Source: Leptidea sinapis (lineage: Eukaryota > Arthropoda > Insecta > Lepidoptera > Pieridae). Taken from it: DNA of 64,000 nucleotides. Both the position numbers and the translations under genes were made by a program. Each line of letters begins with the position of its first letter. Position 1 is the stretch's first letter. Positions 1 through 14,000 of the stretch are shown here, in pieces. The stretch is taken from the NCBI RefSeq assembly GCF_905404315.1, contig NC_066284.1, positions 11,737,001 to 11,801,000 on the forward strand, read 5' to 3'. The notes under the pieces are model-generated. The model was not told where the DNA came from. It made no database searches and saw nothing but the letters and a program-made list of their open reading frames with translations.

Positions 1-544
1 ATCATAGTAGTTTTTAGCTTTTTTCAGTACATTATCTTTGTAGGCCAATTGCCGATAAAATTTCTTTTGCACTACTTCTGTCTTTATGAGATTGATACTT
101 ATAATCATATGTTCACATTTTTTTATATTTCATTGTTCTGAGATATATCATAAATTATCAATTTTTTTTGGCGAAATGTGATGATATTTATTTACTAAAC
201 TATACAGAAAAGTAAATTTCAGATTTAGCCACCTCTGTGCATATTTATATACTCTAAGACTGTTTGAATAAAGCTGATATCTTATCTCTTAACTTACACA
301 GCTATTCCTCATACAATTGTGAGCCTATTGTTATGAGATCACAAATTTAACTTCCTGTTAGTGTTTCCTTTGTAATTTATCTTAAAAGAGTACTCTATGT
401 AACATCCTCTGAATGGTCTTAAAAAATGGTTCCATGGAAATTTTTAAATTAAGAATTATAGGTGACCCATCCTCATGCATTAAAAGGAATACTAAAGGAA
501 TCTAACAAAATGAGAATAAATAAAAATATCAGCTATGCTCGTAA

Positions 545-910
545 TTCTAAATTTACAACTGCTGGATAAAGGCCTCCCCCAAACATCTCCATGATGATCG
601 CTCCTGCGCTACCCTAATCCAACATATTCCGGCGATCTTGACTATGTCATTGGTCTATCTTGGGCCTACCAGCACTGCGTCTTGCACGTGCTCGCCATTT
701 AGCGGTCGCGATTTACTATCCCAAACGACCATCTGTTCATGAAACTATATGCCCTGCCCACTGCCACTTCAGTTTTGCAATCATTAGGGCTATGTTGGTG
801 ACTTTGGTTCTCCTACGGATCTCCTAATTTCTGATTCGATCTCTCAGGGAAACTCCAAGCATAGCCCTCTCCATTGCTCTCTGAGTGACCATAGTGATGG
901 GACTGATGCG
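545..910 (-). pseudogene. RTE-type LINE, C-terminal ORF2 fragment
   Basis: The minus strand reads MERAMLGVSLRDRIRN (stop) EIRRRTKVTNIALMIAKLKW QWAG in sequence, the well-known C-terminal signature of lepidopteran RTE-clade endonuclease-reverse transcriptases. Stops and shifts make it dead. Confidence 0.85.
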
Positions 911-1491
911 AAAGCTCATATAACGGAACTCTTCAATTCTTAGGGGCAAATTAACGATACTCGGCCGAATCTTTTTATACTATCCGGATATTTAAGTCAT
1001 CTACCATATTATAGTTATGGTCAAGTAATTGTCGTAGTCGAATATGATGATCAATGGGACTCCATAACGACTTACAGTAAGGGTGCGCTCTGTGGCAGAA
1101 TTTCTAATTGTCTGTAATTTTAGTGTACTTCAAATGCACTAAAAATCAAAAAATTAACAAAAAAAAAACTGACTTCAAAAACACTATTCCAAAACAATAG
1201 ATATAATATGCACTAAAAAGTATAAAAATAATTGCGTATTTTTATACAATCTAATTCTAGTTACGATTATTGTAATTTTTGGAGTTGGTGTCATCCAAGA
1301 TAGGCTTGTAACTACATACATAGTTATAGGTGAGATGTGCTTGAGTCGTGAGGAGGTGAGAGGCGAGAGCGGGTCGCGGCGGAAGGACACCGATTAACCA
1401 ACACCGACATAAGCATTAAAAAGGTGTTAATTAAAAATCCCGTTCCTAAAAACCATTTGAGATGAAATTTATATATAGATGAAATGACATT

Positions 1492-1690
1492 AAACTTTAT
1501 TCAATTAGGCTTACACTAAGCCCTTTTTAAATATTTCTTTAAAAATACTCAATCTACCATATGTTCGGAAGAAGTAGAGCTCGTGACACAGTAATTACAA
1601 TGAAATAGAGTATTTAATAATGGCTGTAATATACATAACAAATTATTTTTTAAGGTGCTGCATCCAATATATGAATAGTGTTTAAATAAA
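1492..1690 (-). repeat. Family-C dispersed repeat
   Basis: The reverse complement of the 17.6- and 36-kb copies: AAACTTTATTCAATTAGGCT at the left, GGTGCTGCATCCAATATATG at the right. Confidence 0.8.
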
Positions 1691-1920
1691 AAATTAAATA
1701 ATATTTCATAAAAAGTATTCTCAAATATAAATTATTGTATATTGGACATGTCAACCGTTAGAGCTTGAATTCATTGTTTGTATAAGGATACCTCGTGAAC
1801 ATGATGGTTGTGATTACTGTCATAATTAGTAATTGCATCCAACAAATACAATCAACAATATACTTAAATAATACCTTCAATGGAATAAATTGATTCAATC
1901 CTATTATATTTTATTTTCAG

Positions 1921-2033
1921 GCACTGAGAAGGAGAAAGGTCAACTGGGTATTGGTAAATCTTGCCTTTGCAACAGGTTTGTTAGAACCAGTGCAGATGAT
2001 TACAATGTTGACCATATCTCTGTGTTGAGTCAG
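1921..2033 (+). CDS. RhoGAPp190: RhoGAPp190 exon 1 (in window): P-loop of the GTPase domain
   Basis: The acceptor AG is at 1919-1920 after a T-rich tract and the donor GT is at 2034. The first two bases complete a Gly codon begun in an exon left of the window. It encodes GTEKEKGQLGIGKSCLCNRF and ends in HISVLSQ. The GxxxxGKS nucleotide-binding P-loop (G1) is intact, and the segment is close to the vertebrate p190 sequence, where it is the most conserved part of the N-terminal GTPase domain. Exon ends in phase 0. Confidence 0.93.
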
Positions 2034-5000
2034 GTAATTATTGTTTATATTAAGAACTTTAAGATAATATAGTAGAGATCTTTAGTACTTTTTCTCTTTC
2101 AGTGAATATCAATAATTTATTTATTTATTTGGATCGTCAACATTACATTACACATTTTATACTAGGTATGTTTATGCTAGGTATAATTTGGTATAAGTAA
2201 CAATTAAAGATGAACACATCATTAGCATTATCGGTCATTAATCAAACTAGTGTCAAAAAGTACTACTTACAAATGAAATTTGAAGAAGATTTATACAAAT
2301 AGGTCGAAAATGACAGTTATGCATGCCTAAAGCAATTTTACCATTTACCTACTACCAGTACAGGATGAATATAGTTTAATTTTTTTTTTATTATGACTGA
2401 TACTGTCATACTTAGCGCATACATCGTCCACATATCTGACAAACATTGACAATATGTCAAGCGAGCGAACCAGTTTCTTTTGAAACGCTTCTTTTGAAGG
2501 TACTCATTTCGTATCGTCCCGGAAACACCGCACAAGGAAGCTCTTTCCACAGCTTAGTAGTACGAGGAAGAAAGCTCCTTAAAAACCGCACTGTGGAGGA
2601 CCCCGCCACACATCCAGATAGTGGGGATGAAATCCTAATTTATGGCGAGTCGTGCGAAGGTGGGATTCGACGGCAGGAATCAGGTTAAACAGCTCTTCGG
2701 AACACTCCCGTGATAAATGCGGTTTCTCTTAGTTACCGTGATCACGTCATGATGTCATGCCGAGAACCAATCACGTAAACCACGTCGGGCGCATGACAAT
2801 GTAACTGACAAAGAACATCCTAATATCGAACTAGAATCAATGCCCACGTTGTTTTAGTCCTGTTGAACCCCAAAAAAAAATCATCAATAATTATTGGCGG
2901 CTTTAACGGCTTACCACGTGGAGTCTATAATTAGGTATGGTATCATAATATGGGGTAACTCAATAGTAATAAATACACTCTTAATAGCGCTAAAAAAATG
3001 TTTGAGGGCTGCAACGGGCAAAAGGACCCCTTGAAAGCTGCAGACCCGTATTTAAAAAATATAACCAGTTAACAATTATTGAATACATATTTGAGTGCTG
3101 TATGGTTGTTCGAAAATTTAGCGAATTCAGTAAACATGAAAACACTTCTCTTTTCCCATTCAGGGACCCCACCAAACTACAAGTACCTTGCTGTAGAACT
3201 ACATTATTTCAGAGAAACTTTTAATAAGAGAGGTATCGTCAAATAGGAATTTCTCATCTAAATGGAAAATATACCTTAGTAAAAATGCTTATATTCATTA
3301 GACGAATATTTTCAATTAAAAACTTGACTATATACTATATAATACTGCTACTAATCTTTTGTTAAATTGATTTTTTGTAACTAATGATTTAGAAATGTAT
3401 TTTGTAAAATTTGCACGTCATAAATGTGGCAAACATGTACTTTATAATACTTATGTAACATCAATCTAACATGTTTATGCAAATAAAAACTTTGACTTTG
3501 GAACACGTCATATTTGTTTTCACAGTCTTTACGCCAAACCGAAAAATATATTATGTAACATAACTATCTAACATCTAGTTGAATGAATGAAGCTTAGGGA
3601 TGGATAAATCGGCTCTCAATAGAGATTTCAATTTCCATTCAACTCTATTGTGCTGTCGGACATATAATAAGTTACATTGTTACATAAGAATATGGGCATC
3701 ATAGAATATACAATGCTTGTTCGTTAGATCCGATTTAGATTAAAATTTAACCCGGTTTGCGTATTTGAAGCTAAAATAAGTTATACATCTAGCTTGCTGT
3801 TAGACAACCGATAAAAACAGGCCTAGGTTTAATACTTTTGTGTGCGTGACAAGCCACGTCTCACACGCGATTTGTGTTAGTATGCGTGCATTGCTTAAAA
3901 TAGAGCTTAACTGTCAACCTCAATTTCTTTGTCCATCTAGACGTATAATTGATCCAAGCTTTCAACACGTTCTTCTTCTTCTTCTTCTTCACACGGGCGC
4001 TTTCCGCAACTCGACGTCATATGCGCCTATTTTGCGTGCGAGGGTGGTAGAGGCTACTCCAACCAGCCAAGCTCCTCCAAGAAGTCACCCAACCTGTTAA
4101 CGTCGCGGAAGACTTCCCGAAGAGCGCCTGGTGACCCCAGGTGCTTCGCCCTGTAGTTTGCCACCTCACTGCATTCCAGCAGAACGTGAGCGGCTGTTTC
4201 CTCTGCCCCCAGGCAACCTCTGCATAGAGGGCTGTCCGTGACACCTATATTAAAGAGATGCCTGTTAAAATTGCCGTGACCTGTGGCCGCACATAATATT
4301 CATCTTAGTCGACACCGATTAAGTTGTAAGATTTCCCTGGTAAAACGCAAGTCGGCGCAAGGTAAAGCTGCTTTGGCTTGCCTGCACTCCTCAAGGCTAT
4401 CCCAGTATTGTTGATGTAGTGCTTTTATCTTTTGATTTAAGTGGTTCCTGGACCAACTATGTGGCAGAGGCAGGAAAGGCTCTGGTCCAACCGGTTGGGT
4501 CTCAGAACCCCTTCTAGCTAGTTGGTCTGCCGCCTCGTTGCCCCTGATCGCACTGTGACCTTTGATCCACTGAAGTGTTAGGTTGTTGTTTTTACCAGCC
4601 ACCTTATTTAATGCTGAGTGGCATTCAAGTAATAGGCTGGAAATGATTATCTTACCTTGAAGGGATTGTAATACCGATTTGCTATCAGAGAGTATTCTAA
4701 TGGAGTGATCTTGAACCTCTCTGGCCAAGATAGCATTGGCAGCTAGCAAAACCCCCTGGTATGCAGTGTTAAGCTTACCCAAGGGCTCGGATATGCTGAT
4801 ATTTAGATCTTCCGAGAAGACTCCCGTACTTGTGCCTGAATACGTCTTCGAACCATCTGTGTAGAGGTCGAGCTCATAATGTGTAAGGACGCTGTCGTTC
4901 CTTTCCTCGAGCTCTATTCTGTAGTTTTTGTCAAAAATGAAAGTCCGCTCTATTTTATCACTAGCTGCTTCCACAAGTGGCATAGCTGACCATGCTTCTG

Positions 5001-8000
5001 AAAGTATGCGAAGATGTCTTACTTTGTCAATTCTCTGTGTTTTCAGATGTTTTAATCTTAGCGCAGCCATTGCCGCTTCTTGATATATGAATAAGTGAGG
5101 CGGAGGGATGCTCAGGGCTATTTCTAAGGCGGCGGTAGGGGTTGTCCTCATGCATCCCGTCACCGCACAGCATGCATGCCTTTGAAATTATTGTAATTTG
5201 GCGATGCAACACTTTTATTATGTGATAAAGCATCGAATAGTCTGAATGAGTATTTATAACATTCTAAGGGTCTGGCTTCGAATTCGGCTTAATTGAGTTT
5301 GAGAGTCATCATACAAATTCAATTCAGCAGAAGTCTCGCTTAGGGCCTTACCTACAATTATTGCTGGTTTATTTTTCTCTATTTCTCATTATGTTATGTT
5401 TTTTTTAAAAGTGATAACCCTCACTTCTAGGATTAATACACGAATAAAATTTGAAAAACAAAACATTATGAACGATGCGGGATTCGAACCCACGACCTCC
5501 GGCGTTCCGTGTCGGTGCTCTAACCAAATGAGCTACCCGTTCGAGTACCGCCTCGTTATAAAATTCTGTTTGCTTTGTTCAACTCTCGGGTTGTGGCTTC
5601 ATCTACAGGATCTACTTTACAGTTGATAACCTGCTCAACCCCAATATTTGCATATTAGGAAATTGACTTGAGATGTCGCTCTTGTAAATCTAAACAATAT
5701 GTTATGTTTTTTTTGAAGTGATAACCCTCACTTCTAGGATTAATACACAAATAACCGGCACGGAACGCCGGAGGTCGTGGGTTCGAATCCCGCATCGTTC
5801 ATAAAGTTTTGTTTTTCAAATTTTATTTGTCTATTTCTCATTATTTAGTCCGCTTATAGATAAATAAACCTCAAATTAGAGCTTACGCAACGTTGTTTAT
5901 ATAGTTTGCTACCAACAAACGCACAATTTACATTAATTAAATTTATTAAACATGGCGTACTATCATAGGCTACATATAACTACATATGATTCGAAAATTA
6001 AATCTTTCGCATAGACATCCGTCTTTTATTTTAGAAGTGCGATTAATACTTTACAGTTTAGTTTTAAATGTATAACTCAATTTAAAAACGGTTTTGTAGC
6101 TAGGAGTTTTTATACTTATAAAAACTACGTTTAAAAAAACCGACTTCAAAAACTGAAAAGTATCGAACGACTAAAAATTTAATTTAATACACCTTATGCA
6201 AATCGTAACGTAACTACCTACTGATAGGTTTTAGGTTGGTGCCAAGCCCTAAACGAAATAGAACTTCGTAGTATAATCAGATTTCTTACTGTTATTATTA
6301 AGGTTGTCTGGCCACGCGTGTCTGTCCGCTTGGGTTGTTTTGTTCTAGACGAAGCTATCCCGCTCAAAATCACGCGTGATGAGTGTAGGTACCTACTATT
6401 ACATTTGGCTTACGTATTGAACCTAAACTGAATAAATGTTTTTACATTGCTGCTTATTGGCCAAGGATCTTAGGAACAACTGGAGTAAATACGGCAATGT
6501 AAAGATATAACAGTCGAAGCTTATTATTTTGAAATTTATGGCATGTTCCATATTTCGGCTTTGAATTTATATGACGTGAATTGTCTATATGTATATAGAA
6601 TGTCATTGCATGCAATAAACAAATTTTAAACCCCCTTTTGAATGAGTGTAGAATTTTTTAGTGAAAATACTGGACGAGACAAGCAAGACGTTCAGGTGAT
6701 GGTAATTGATACGCCCCGCCCTTTACAGTGCAGTTCCGTTCAGCATTCTTATAAAACCAAAAATTCTGAGCGGCACCACAATTGCGCTCGTCACCTTGAG
6801 ACATAAGATGTTAAGTCTCATTTGCCCAGTGATTTCACTAACTACGGCGCCCTTCAGACCGAAACACAGTAATGTTTATACATTACTGCTTTACGGCAGA
6901 ACTAGGCGCCATTGTGGTACCCATAATCTAGCCGGCATCCTGTGCAAAGAAGCCTCCCACTGGTAAACTTGACTTGGTGCATTATGTTGTAGTCGGACTT
7001 CAGCGGTCGCGTGGTCAACAATGACCACTTCCTCTACTGGGGCAACGTGCAGAAGGAATACGATGAACAGGAGTACCGGTTCGAGGTTGTTGAGCAAACT
7101 GAGTTCGTCGACGATTCCTGCTTCCAACCATTCAAAGGTAAACTATTTGTTATTGCAGTGAAAACTTCTTTCACCGACATCGTCACCGACATGCTCTGGC
7201 GCACGCGGATAACTTCAGCGGTCGTTGTTGTAATGCGGTCTGTGTTTTTTTCGAGAGGCGTTAAATACATTTCTTAATAGCCGATCGATGGTACGGAAAA
7301 CATTGCATTGAAAAAATTGATGCATGCCCGATATTTGCGGCACGAGTGAATCCAGTGATAGGTGTGTAATTGTTATTGTATCAATGGACAAATCATAAAC
7401 TTTAGATTTCAATTTAATCCGGAGATACGTACTTTCGACCGAGGTATATAGGAATAAAATATGATTCGTGATGGCAGCGCCCATAATTATGACGGACTCT
7501 GGTCACAATCTGCTGGTAGCTTAAAAGCTTTTGCAATGGCATAGAGTGCCGGCCACAAACTGACCGACAGCATGCCAGGTTGGAAGGAGAGAAGATGATT
7601 GAATATGTAATGAAATCGAATAGTCCGTTTGACTTTAAATGTTTATAGATGTGTATTATGATATTTAAGTACAAGTCAAGCTGCTGAAGCAGAGCAAGGG
7701 AAATCTTAATATATACCGTGTGTATACCTAATTTGGATTCTCTGAAATGTATAAAAAAATATATTCCTTTATATATTTGAGTGCTTTTATAACTATGTAC
7801 ATGTCAGCCCTATTGTAATCTAAGTACATTATCACTTAAACAAAAGAAAAACTATATTCATGTATAACAAGAGCATCTCTTATATTTGATGTGATTAATT
7901 ATATTAGTAATAATAACAATATGTAAAAGTAATCCTGTAACGACGTGCTATGATTGGTTAACGATAAACGAGATACTGTGCCGGCCCACCTACTGCTAGG

Positions 8001-11000
8001 TCGCTCGCGTACATTGAGCACCATATGAAATTTATGTGTGCTACAACTTCACTTCTAGAGCGACCGTTGAGCCGAGCGGACCTAAAACTTTCAGCGCCTG
8101 TAGCAGTTCGATCCGGAAAACCGTGTCTTTATTTATACAGTCCACCTCCAACACGTGCCATGCTCTGGAGTCTAGCTGCTGTTGATACTTATATCATTCA
8201 AGTGTGTAGTGATTCAGTATAGTCATTCAAATTAAATTTTTGTGCCTTCCTCATTTTTTGTATATCTCTTTCAGCGGTGGGTAAAACTGAATCGTATGTG
8301 AAACGGTGCGTGGCAACTAAACTTCAGTCGGCCGAGAAGCTGATGTACGTGTGCAAGAACCAGCTCGGGATTGAGAAGGAGTACGAGCAGAGGCTCATCC
8401 CTGACGGAAAACTCAGCGTGGACGGATTCCTGTGCGTGTACGATGTCAGTCTGGTGCCGGGTAGGACTTGGGAAAAGCAGGTGAGGTATCAGTTCCATAT
8501 GTTTTTTATGACAATTAAGAGACGAGACGAGCAGGACGTTCAGCTCATGGTAATTGATGCTCCCTGCTCATTACAATGCAGTGCCGCTCAGGATTCTTGA
8601 AATACCCAAAAGTTTTCAGCGACAATATAATTGCGCTTGTCACCTTGAGACATAAGATGTTAGGTATCCAGTAATTTCACCTTCACTTCAGACCGAAACA
8701 CAATAATGCTTACACATTATGGCAGAAAAAGGCACCGTTGTGGTACCCATAATCTAGCCGGCATCCTATAACAAGAAGCTTCCCACTGGTGCCCTAAGTC
8801 GCCTCTTAAGACACCCTAGGCCTAAGACACCTTTAGACTTCTCTATTATTTTTATGCCCCGGGGAAGCACAGCGCTTCCCCTTTTCTTCGGATATATTGC
8901 AATAATTCATCCCATCCCATGGCGTATGAGGCTCAGGAAAAGTCTAGATGTTTGAAAAATTTGAGTATCGCAGCTATTTGGTTCATATCATGTTATTAAT
9001 ATCAGGGTGTATGCAGACTTTAGGGGCAAGACAAAGGTGGCTAAATAACAAAGCCATATCATAAACAGCAACACTTAGACATCTGAAATTTTGAGTGTAT
9101 TCTATGAAACTCTAACCTTAAAATATCTCCTTTTTTCAACTTTCAGAACGAAATCACAGCTGCAATTCTACAAAACATCATCAAGTTGAAGAAACCCGTG
9201 GTTCTCGTGACGTCGAAGAACGATGAGTCATGTGAGCAGGGGGTGAGGGAAGCAGAGAGATTAGTGCAGCGCAAGGAATTCAAGGGGTCCATACCGATTG
9301 TGGAGACCTCCAGCCATGACAATGTCAATGTTGATCAAGCGTTCTTCCTCTTGGCACAGATGATTGATAAATCGAAGGCCAGGATTAAGGTATGGTTTTC
9401 AGTTTGTCTTGCAATTATAATTATTATACAGCGTGGCGCTATAATAGCGACGAATTAATCGTAAAAAATAAATTCTAGAATTTAAAGTAAATAATTGAAA
9501 TTTTCAAACAAATTACATATTAGGGAAACAAAATTTTAATACCCTTACGTGGTCGCATAAGACGGCACGAAGTAGGTGTCTACGCTAGCGGCTACTACAT
9601 TTCTTACAGGTTTTTCCGAAATGGTATGTAAAATTGATTTATTTAGGTCAGTTGTGTATTTGATTTTTGAAATTTTTTTTTATGATGATTTATTACGATT
9701 AAGTAGTTCTATCTGTGTGTTTATCCAATATCGCCTTGTTGCGCCTCGCTGTATATAGCTGATACCCCGCCACACCGTCCACGTACACTTTTTTTCACCT
9801 TGGGTTACATTATTGGACTTTTAGTGAGGATCTCTAATTTTTTTGAAATTGTTATATAGCCTATGTAACCCGGGGATAGTGTAGCTCCCCAACAGTGAAA
9901 GATTTTTTCAAATCGGTTCAGTAGTTTCGGAGTCTTTTCAATGCAAACAAACAAACAAAAAACTTTCCTCTTTATAATATTAGTAAGTATAGATATACAG
10001 CGACGGTTGGGGTTGATTTTGACATTCTTGATAAGAATTTCAAAAATATGGTACGGAACGTTTCATGTACGTCGTTCTTACGTTACGTTACGAGTCGCAC
10101 TTGAGGTGGGAGCGCATGCTCCGGTAAGAACACTGGACCATTATGGAGTTTGGGTTGCAGTGGCTTTGGCAGGTAAACGGTACTAAAGGTGTGTAAAGTA
10201 CCGATCTAAATACATCAAATAATAAAGTGCGATTTTTCGATCTTACCTTCAGAATATTATTAAAAATCACGTTATTCATTGCCAGATACTTAACATCGTG
10301 GCAACCCCTTGCCAGACACCCTTAATATTCATGAAATTATAATTTTACTCAGGTCATAGTACAAAGCTAGCTGTAATAGCTGATTTTTATATATAATACT
10401 TCCAGGGTAATAAGTAGATGACTTTTGATAGTTCCAACCCCTTGCCAGACGTGGCTTTAATAAACAAATTGTAAACATATAATCTACGTGTCATACACCA
10501 ATTATATTAAATTTACTTTATAGTCTGTATATATTCGAAATATTTTATATGGTTAGTTAGTAATGAATATTAAATTATTAAATTAGTACTTTTAAGCTGT
10601 GCATTATCATCTTAATACAAGTTTTTTGTGGCTCTAGCATATTCTTAGCGACTAGACGTCGAGACAGACAGTTGTAGGTGTTTAAGGGCAAAACCCACTG
10701 GTAGCATTTATTACACGTAATATGACATAAATATTATTAGATACATCCCTTGCAAGTTTTAAAATAGTGCATATTGCAGGTGGCGAACTATGCGGAAGCT
10801 TTGCGAATCAGGCGCGAGCAGTTGGACTTTGTCACAGAGGCTTTCACGCAGCTCATCAGGATACACGTGCAGGATCACAAGTGAGTGCTTTTGCTGGATT
10901 TGAAGGTAACTGCTGTTAATAAAAGATAAAACAGAAGTACTGTAACATGTCAAACTTACGCGATAAGTGGGTCTGAACCATCACTAGATTCATAATCACA

Positions 11001-14000
11001 CTCAAAAATTTTCCAAAGCAAAACTACCTATCTTATGAGGCAGTTTTCATTCATAGACTTTGAACATTACTGCCACGAAATAACGTTTTTTTAATTAATA
11101 TTTTTTTTATCAGGGAAATGTGGTCATCGGCGAGTAAGAGGCTGTGCCAGTATCCCGAATGGACGAAATTTGTGCAGCATTTTGGCAATGATGGCACACA
11201 GGTGAATATATAACATTGTTATTTAATTTAATAGGTGAATTATTATGTAGTGCATAATATTATCAAATACACATTCTCTCTTGTTTTTTAAGTTTTTGTG
11301 GCTTCTTCATGCTCGCTTAAATGTCATTGATTGTGGCGACGTGGTGGAGTGGGTCTTTTCCAATCCAAAAATATAGTCGAAGCCTATGCCTGGTGAAATG
11401 ATGATTCCGTCATCGGAAACTGCTTAGTAATAAATATATTTATAGTTATATAATATATCGTTATAATCGTTAATATAATACTCATACACTATGTTTATGT
11501 ATTTTTTGACTTGTGTAATTAATATTTGATGTTTGAGTATTTTTGTCGCATCACTTTACGTGCATAGATTGTAAGTAAAATAATTCATAAAACGCTTGAG
11601 CGTGAATGTTGTTTTAAAAGAATGTTAAAATCAACAGATTGGAATCCTTGCTAGGAATATAGGAAGATTTATTTAAAAAAATCCAAAAATGCAGTTTTTG
11701 TCTATTTAATTTTTTTTTGTGTATGAGGAGGACAAACGAGCGTATAGTTTTTTATTTAATTACATATATAAATATATTTGATATAGTTAGGATCTGTAAT
11801 AAGGATCACTTTCGGACATTTTATATATAGCTTAGAATTATTCAGTGAGACCGCTTGACGTTTCGACCTTTTATTATTTTTTCTATTATTTATTTTAATA
11901 AGTGCAATGTTGAGTGCCACAGGAGTAGAAATTTATAGGAATTTAATAAACAAAACTTGCGCTTTGCTTGGTTTCTACTATATACATACATTACTTAATG
12001 TAGGACGTCGGATATAAGTGTTATATATAAACCTTAGATAATTTATAAGTATAATTATAGACAGACATAACGTCTTGCTGATAGACAACCAATGAAAACA
12101 GGCCAGGTTTATTACTTTAGTGTGCGTGACACGTGATTTGTATGTGACTTGGTGTTCGCGTGCGTGCATTGCTCAAAATAGAGATTTACTGTCAATTGAA
12201 GTTAAGTCAAACCTCAATTTTTTTCGACTTTCACAGCTGTCACAGTCTACATGTGTGAATGATCTAAGATATAAATTCTTATTACAGGTTGTTTATCGGC
12301 GTCACATACGGCGACTCAAAGATGAGAGATCAGCGAAGAAGCTTCGCAAGCAGCTGGCGAAGTTGCCTCAAGTGCTCACCAGAATGCAGCTGTCTACAGA
12401 TGATTTGCACGAGAAGTAAGTTTTCTGAACTAATTTTATTTATTTGCTTGTTTAGATAGTACTCTCCCTAGATATTGACTGCAAGTGCCTAGGTCAAAAC
12501 CACACTTGGCTATTTGTGAATGATGGTTCGTTGCCCCGTCGGAATTTATTAAATAAACAATTCTTCCACCTGCCGCTCGATAGCTGTTATTAATACATTT
12601 TTAAAAGTAAATAAAAATCCTTTTTTTCGCTCTAGAAATTTCAAGGTTTCCTTCTTGTCGGATGTGAAGGTCCCATCTGGTCTTTTAAGAAGTCTCAGTT
12701 GGTTCGGGCGTGTTTTCGAGAGTATTTTATGCAGTCTTGCATGTTAAGTGGTACTCATGACGTCCTCACATAGCTTCCTCCATGATACTCTCTCCTCTTA
12801 TTCTCCACGATTTTTTTTATTGGATTCCGTTAAGGCTTTTGTGTTAGCCGACCAATTTTTGGTGTTTTTAGCCTTGTTGAATAATGTTCGGGTTTTCTTT
12901 CTAAGGTTCTCAAGCTCAGAATTCCTTCACGGTACTTCTCGATTAGAGGTCTTTTTTTCTAGTGGACAGCTCGCTTCATAGGCATCTAGAACAATTTGCG
13001 TTAGAGCCGGTTCAGCTACATCAACTCTCTACAGTGTTGATACTCTTCAGAAATGATTCGAGATTCCGCCTTAGGTTTATCTAGTAGGTGTCCCAGGCAG
13101 TCCGTCTCGGATTTCCCAGAGGTAGGTCTCGGCGTTCCCAGATTTTCCGTAGCGAAGGTTAAGTCCAAAACTAACTGTCTTGCTGTGGTAACAAACGTAT
13201 CAGTACAACCTATGTGAAGTTAGCTAGGCTGATCCTTTGACCAAAATAGCTGCCATCTCTTGGATATCCAGTTTTTTTTATTACAATTTGGGACGAGATA
13301 AACATGGCGTTCAGTTGAGACGAGGTAATTGAGACGCCTTGCCCATTCCAATACAGTGCCGCTCAGGCCTCTTGAAAAACCTAAATATTCTGAGCTACTG
13401 CTCTACAATTGGGCTTGTCTCCTTGAGACGTAAGATGTTAAATCTCATTTGCCCAGTAAGTTTCACTAGCTCCGGCGCTCTTCAGACTGAAACACAATAA
13501 TGCTTACACATGCTTCACGGCAGACAAAAGCGCCGTTGTGGACCCCTTAATCTAGCCGGCATCCTGTGCAAAGAAGCCTTTTACTGGTAAATGACCTAAG
13601 TCGCCTCTTATTGACACCATTGGGCCTGGGACTTCCCTATTCATTTTATGCCCCGGTGCTTCCTGCACATGGGACTGTGGCACAGGAGTTGTCCTACAGA
13701 TATATTTATATAGATAGTACTTTTTAATATCTCTATTTCGAGGCCCCATTTAAAACTTAAACATGTAATTTAGACTTAAATAATTTAAAATTATAATAAA
13801 TATGATAATTTGTTAAGCAGTGATTGGAGTGTAGTGGTGCGTCAGATCCGGTCGCACCGGGATTTCTCAGTGTACTTCAGCACTGGCTCCCGGCTCTCGT
13901 CTGGTTCGGGCTCAGGCTCCGGTCCGGAGAACAGCGACGCAACTCTACGGGTCGGCGAGCGGCCCCGTTACCAGGTACAATAATCTTTCTTAAACTTTCG

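Larger units (their letters stand above)
1..1920 (+). other. Intron before exon 1 (in window)
   Basis: AT-rich. It contains the RTE fragment and one family-C copy. I looked for the missing upstream p190 segment before the P-loop and did not find a convincing exon. The rest shows nothing I recognise. Confidence 0.6.

Noticed and set aside
5470..5542. Functional tRNA with anticodon GGA
   Set aside because: Position 33 is C rather than U, a Ser tRNA would need a long variable arm, and a partial inverted copy is adjacent.
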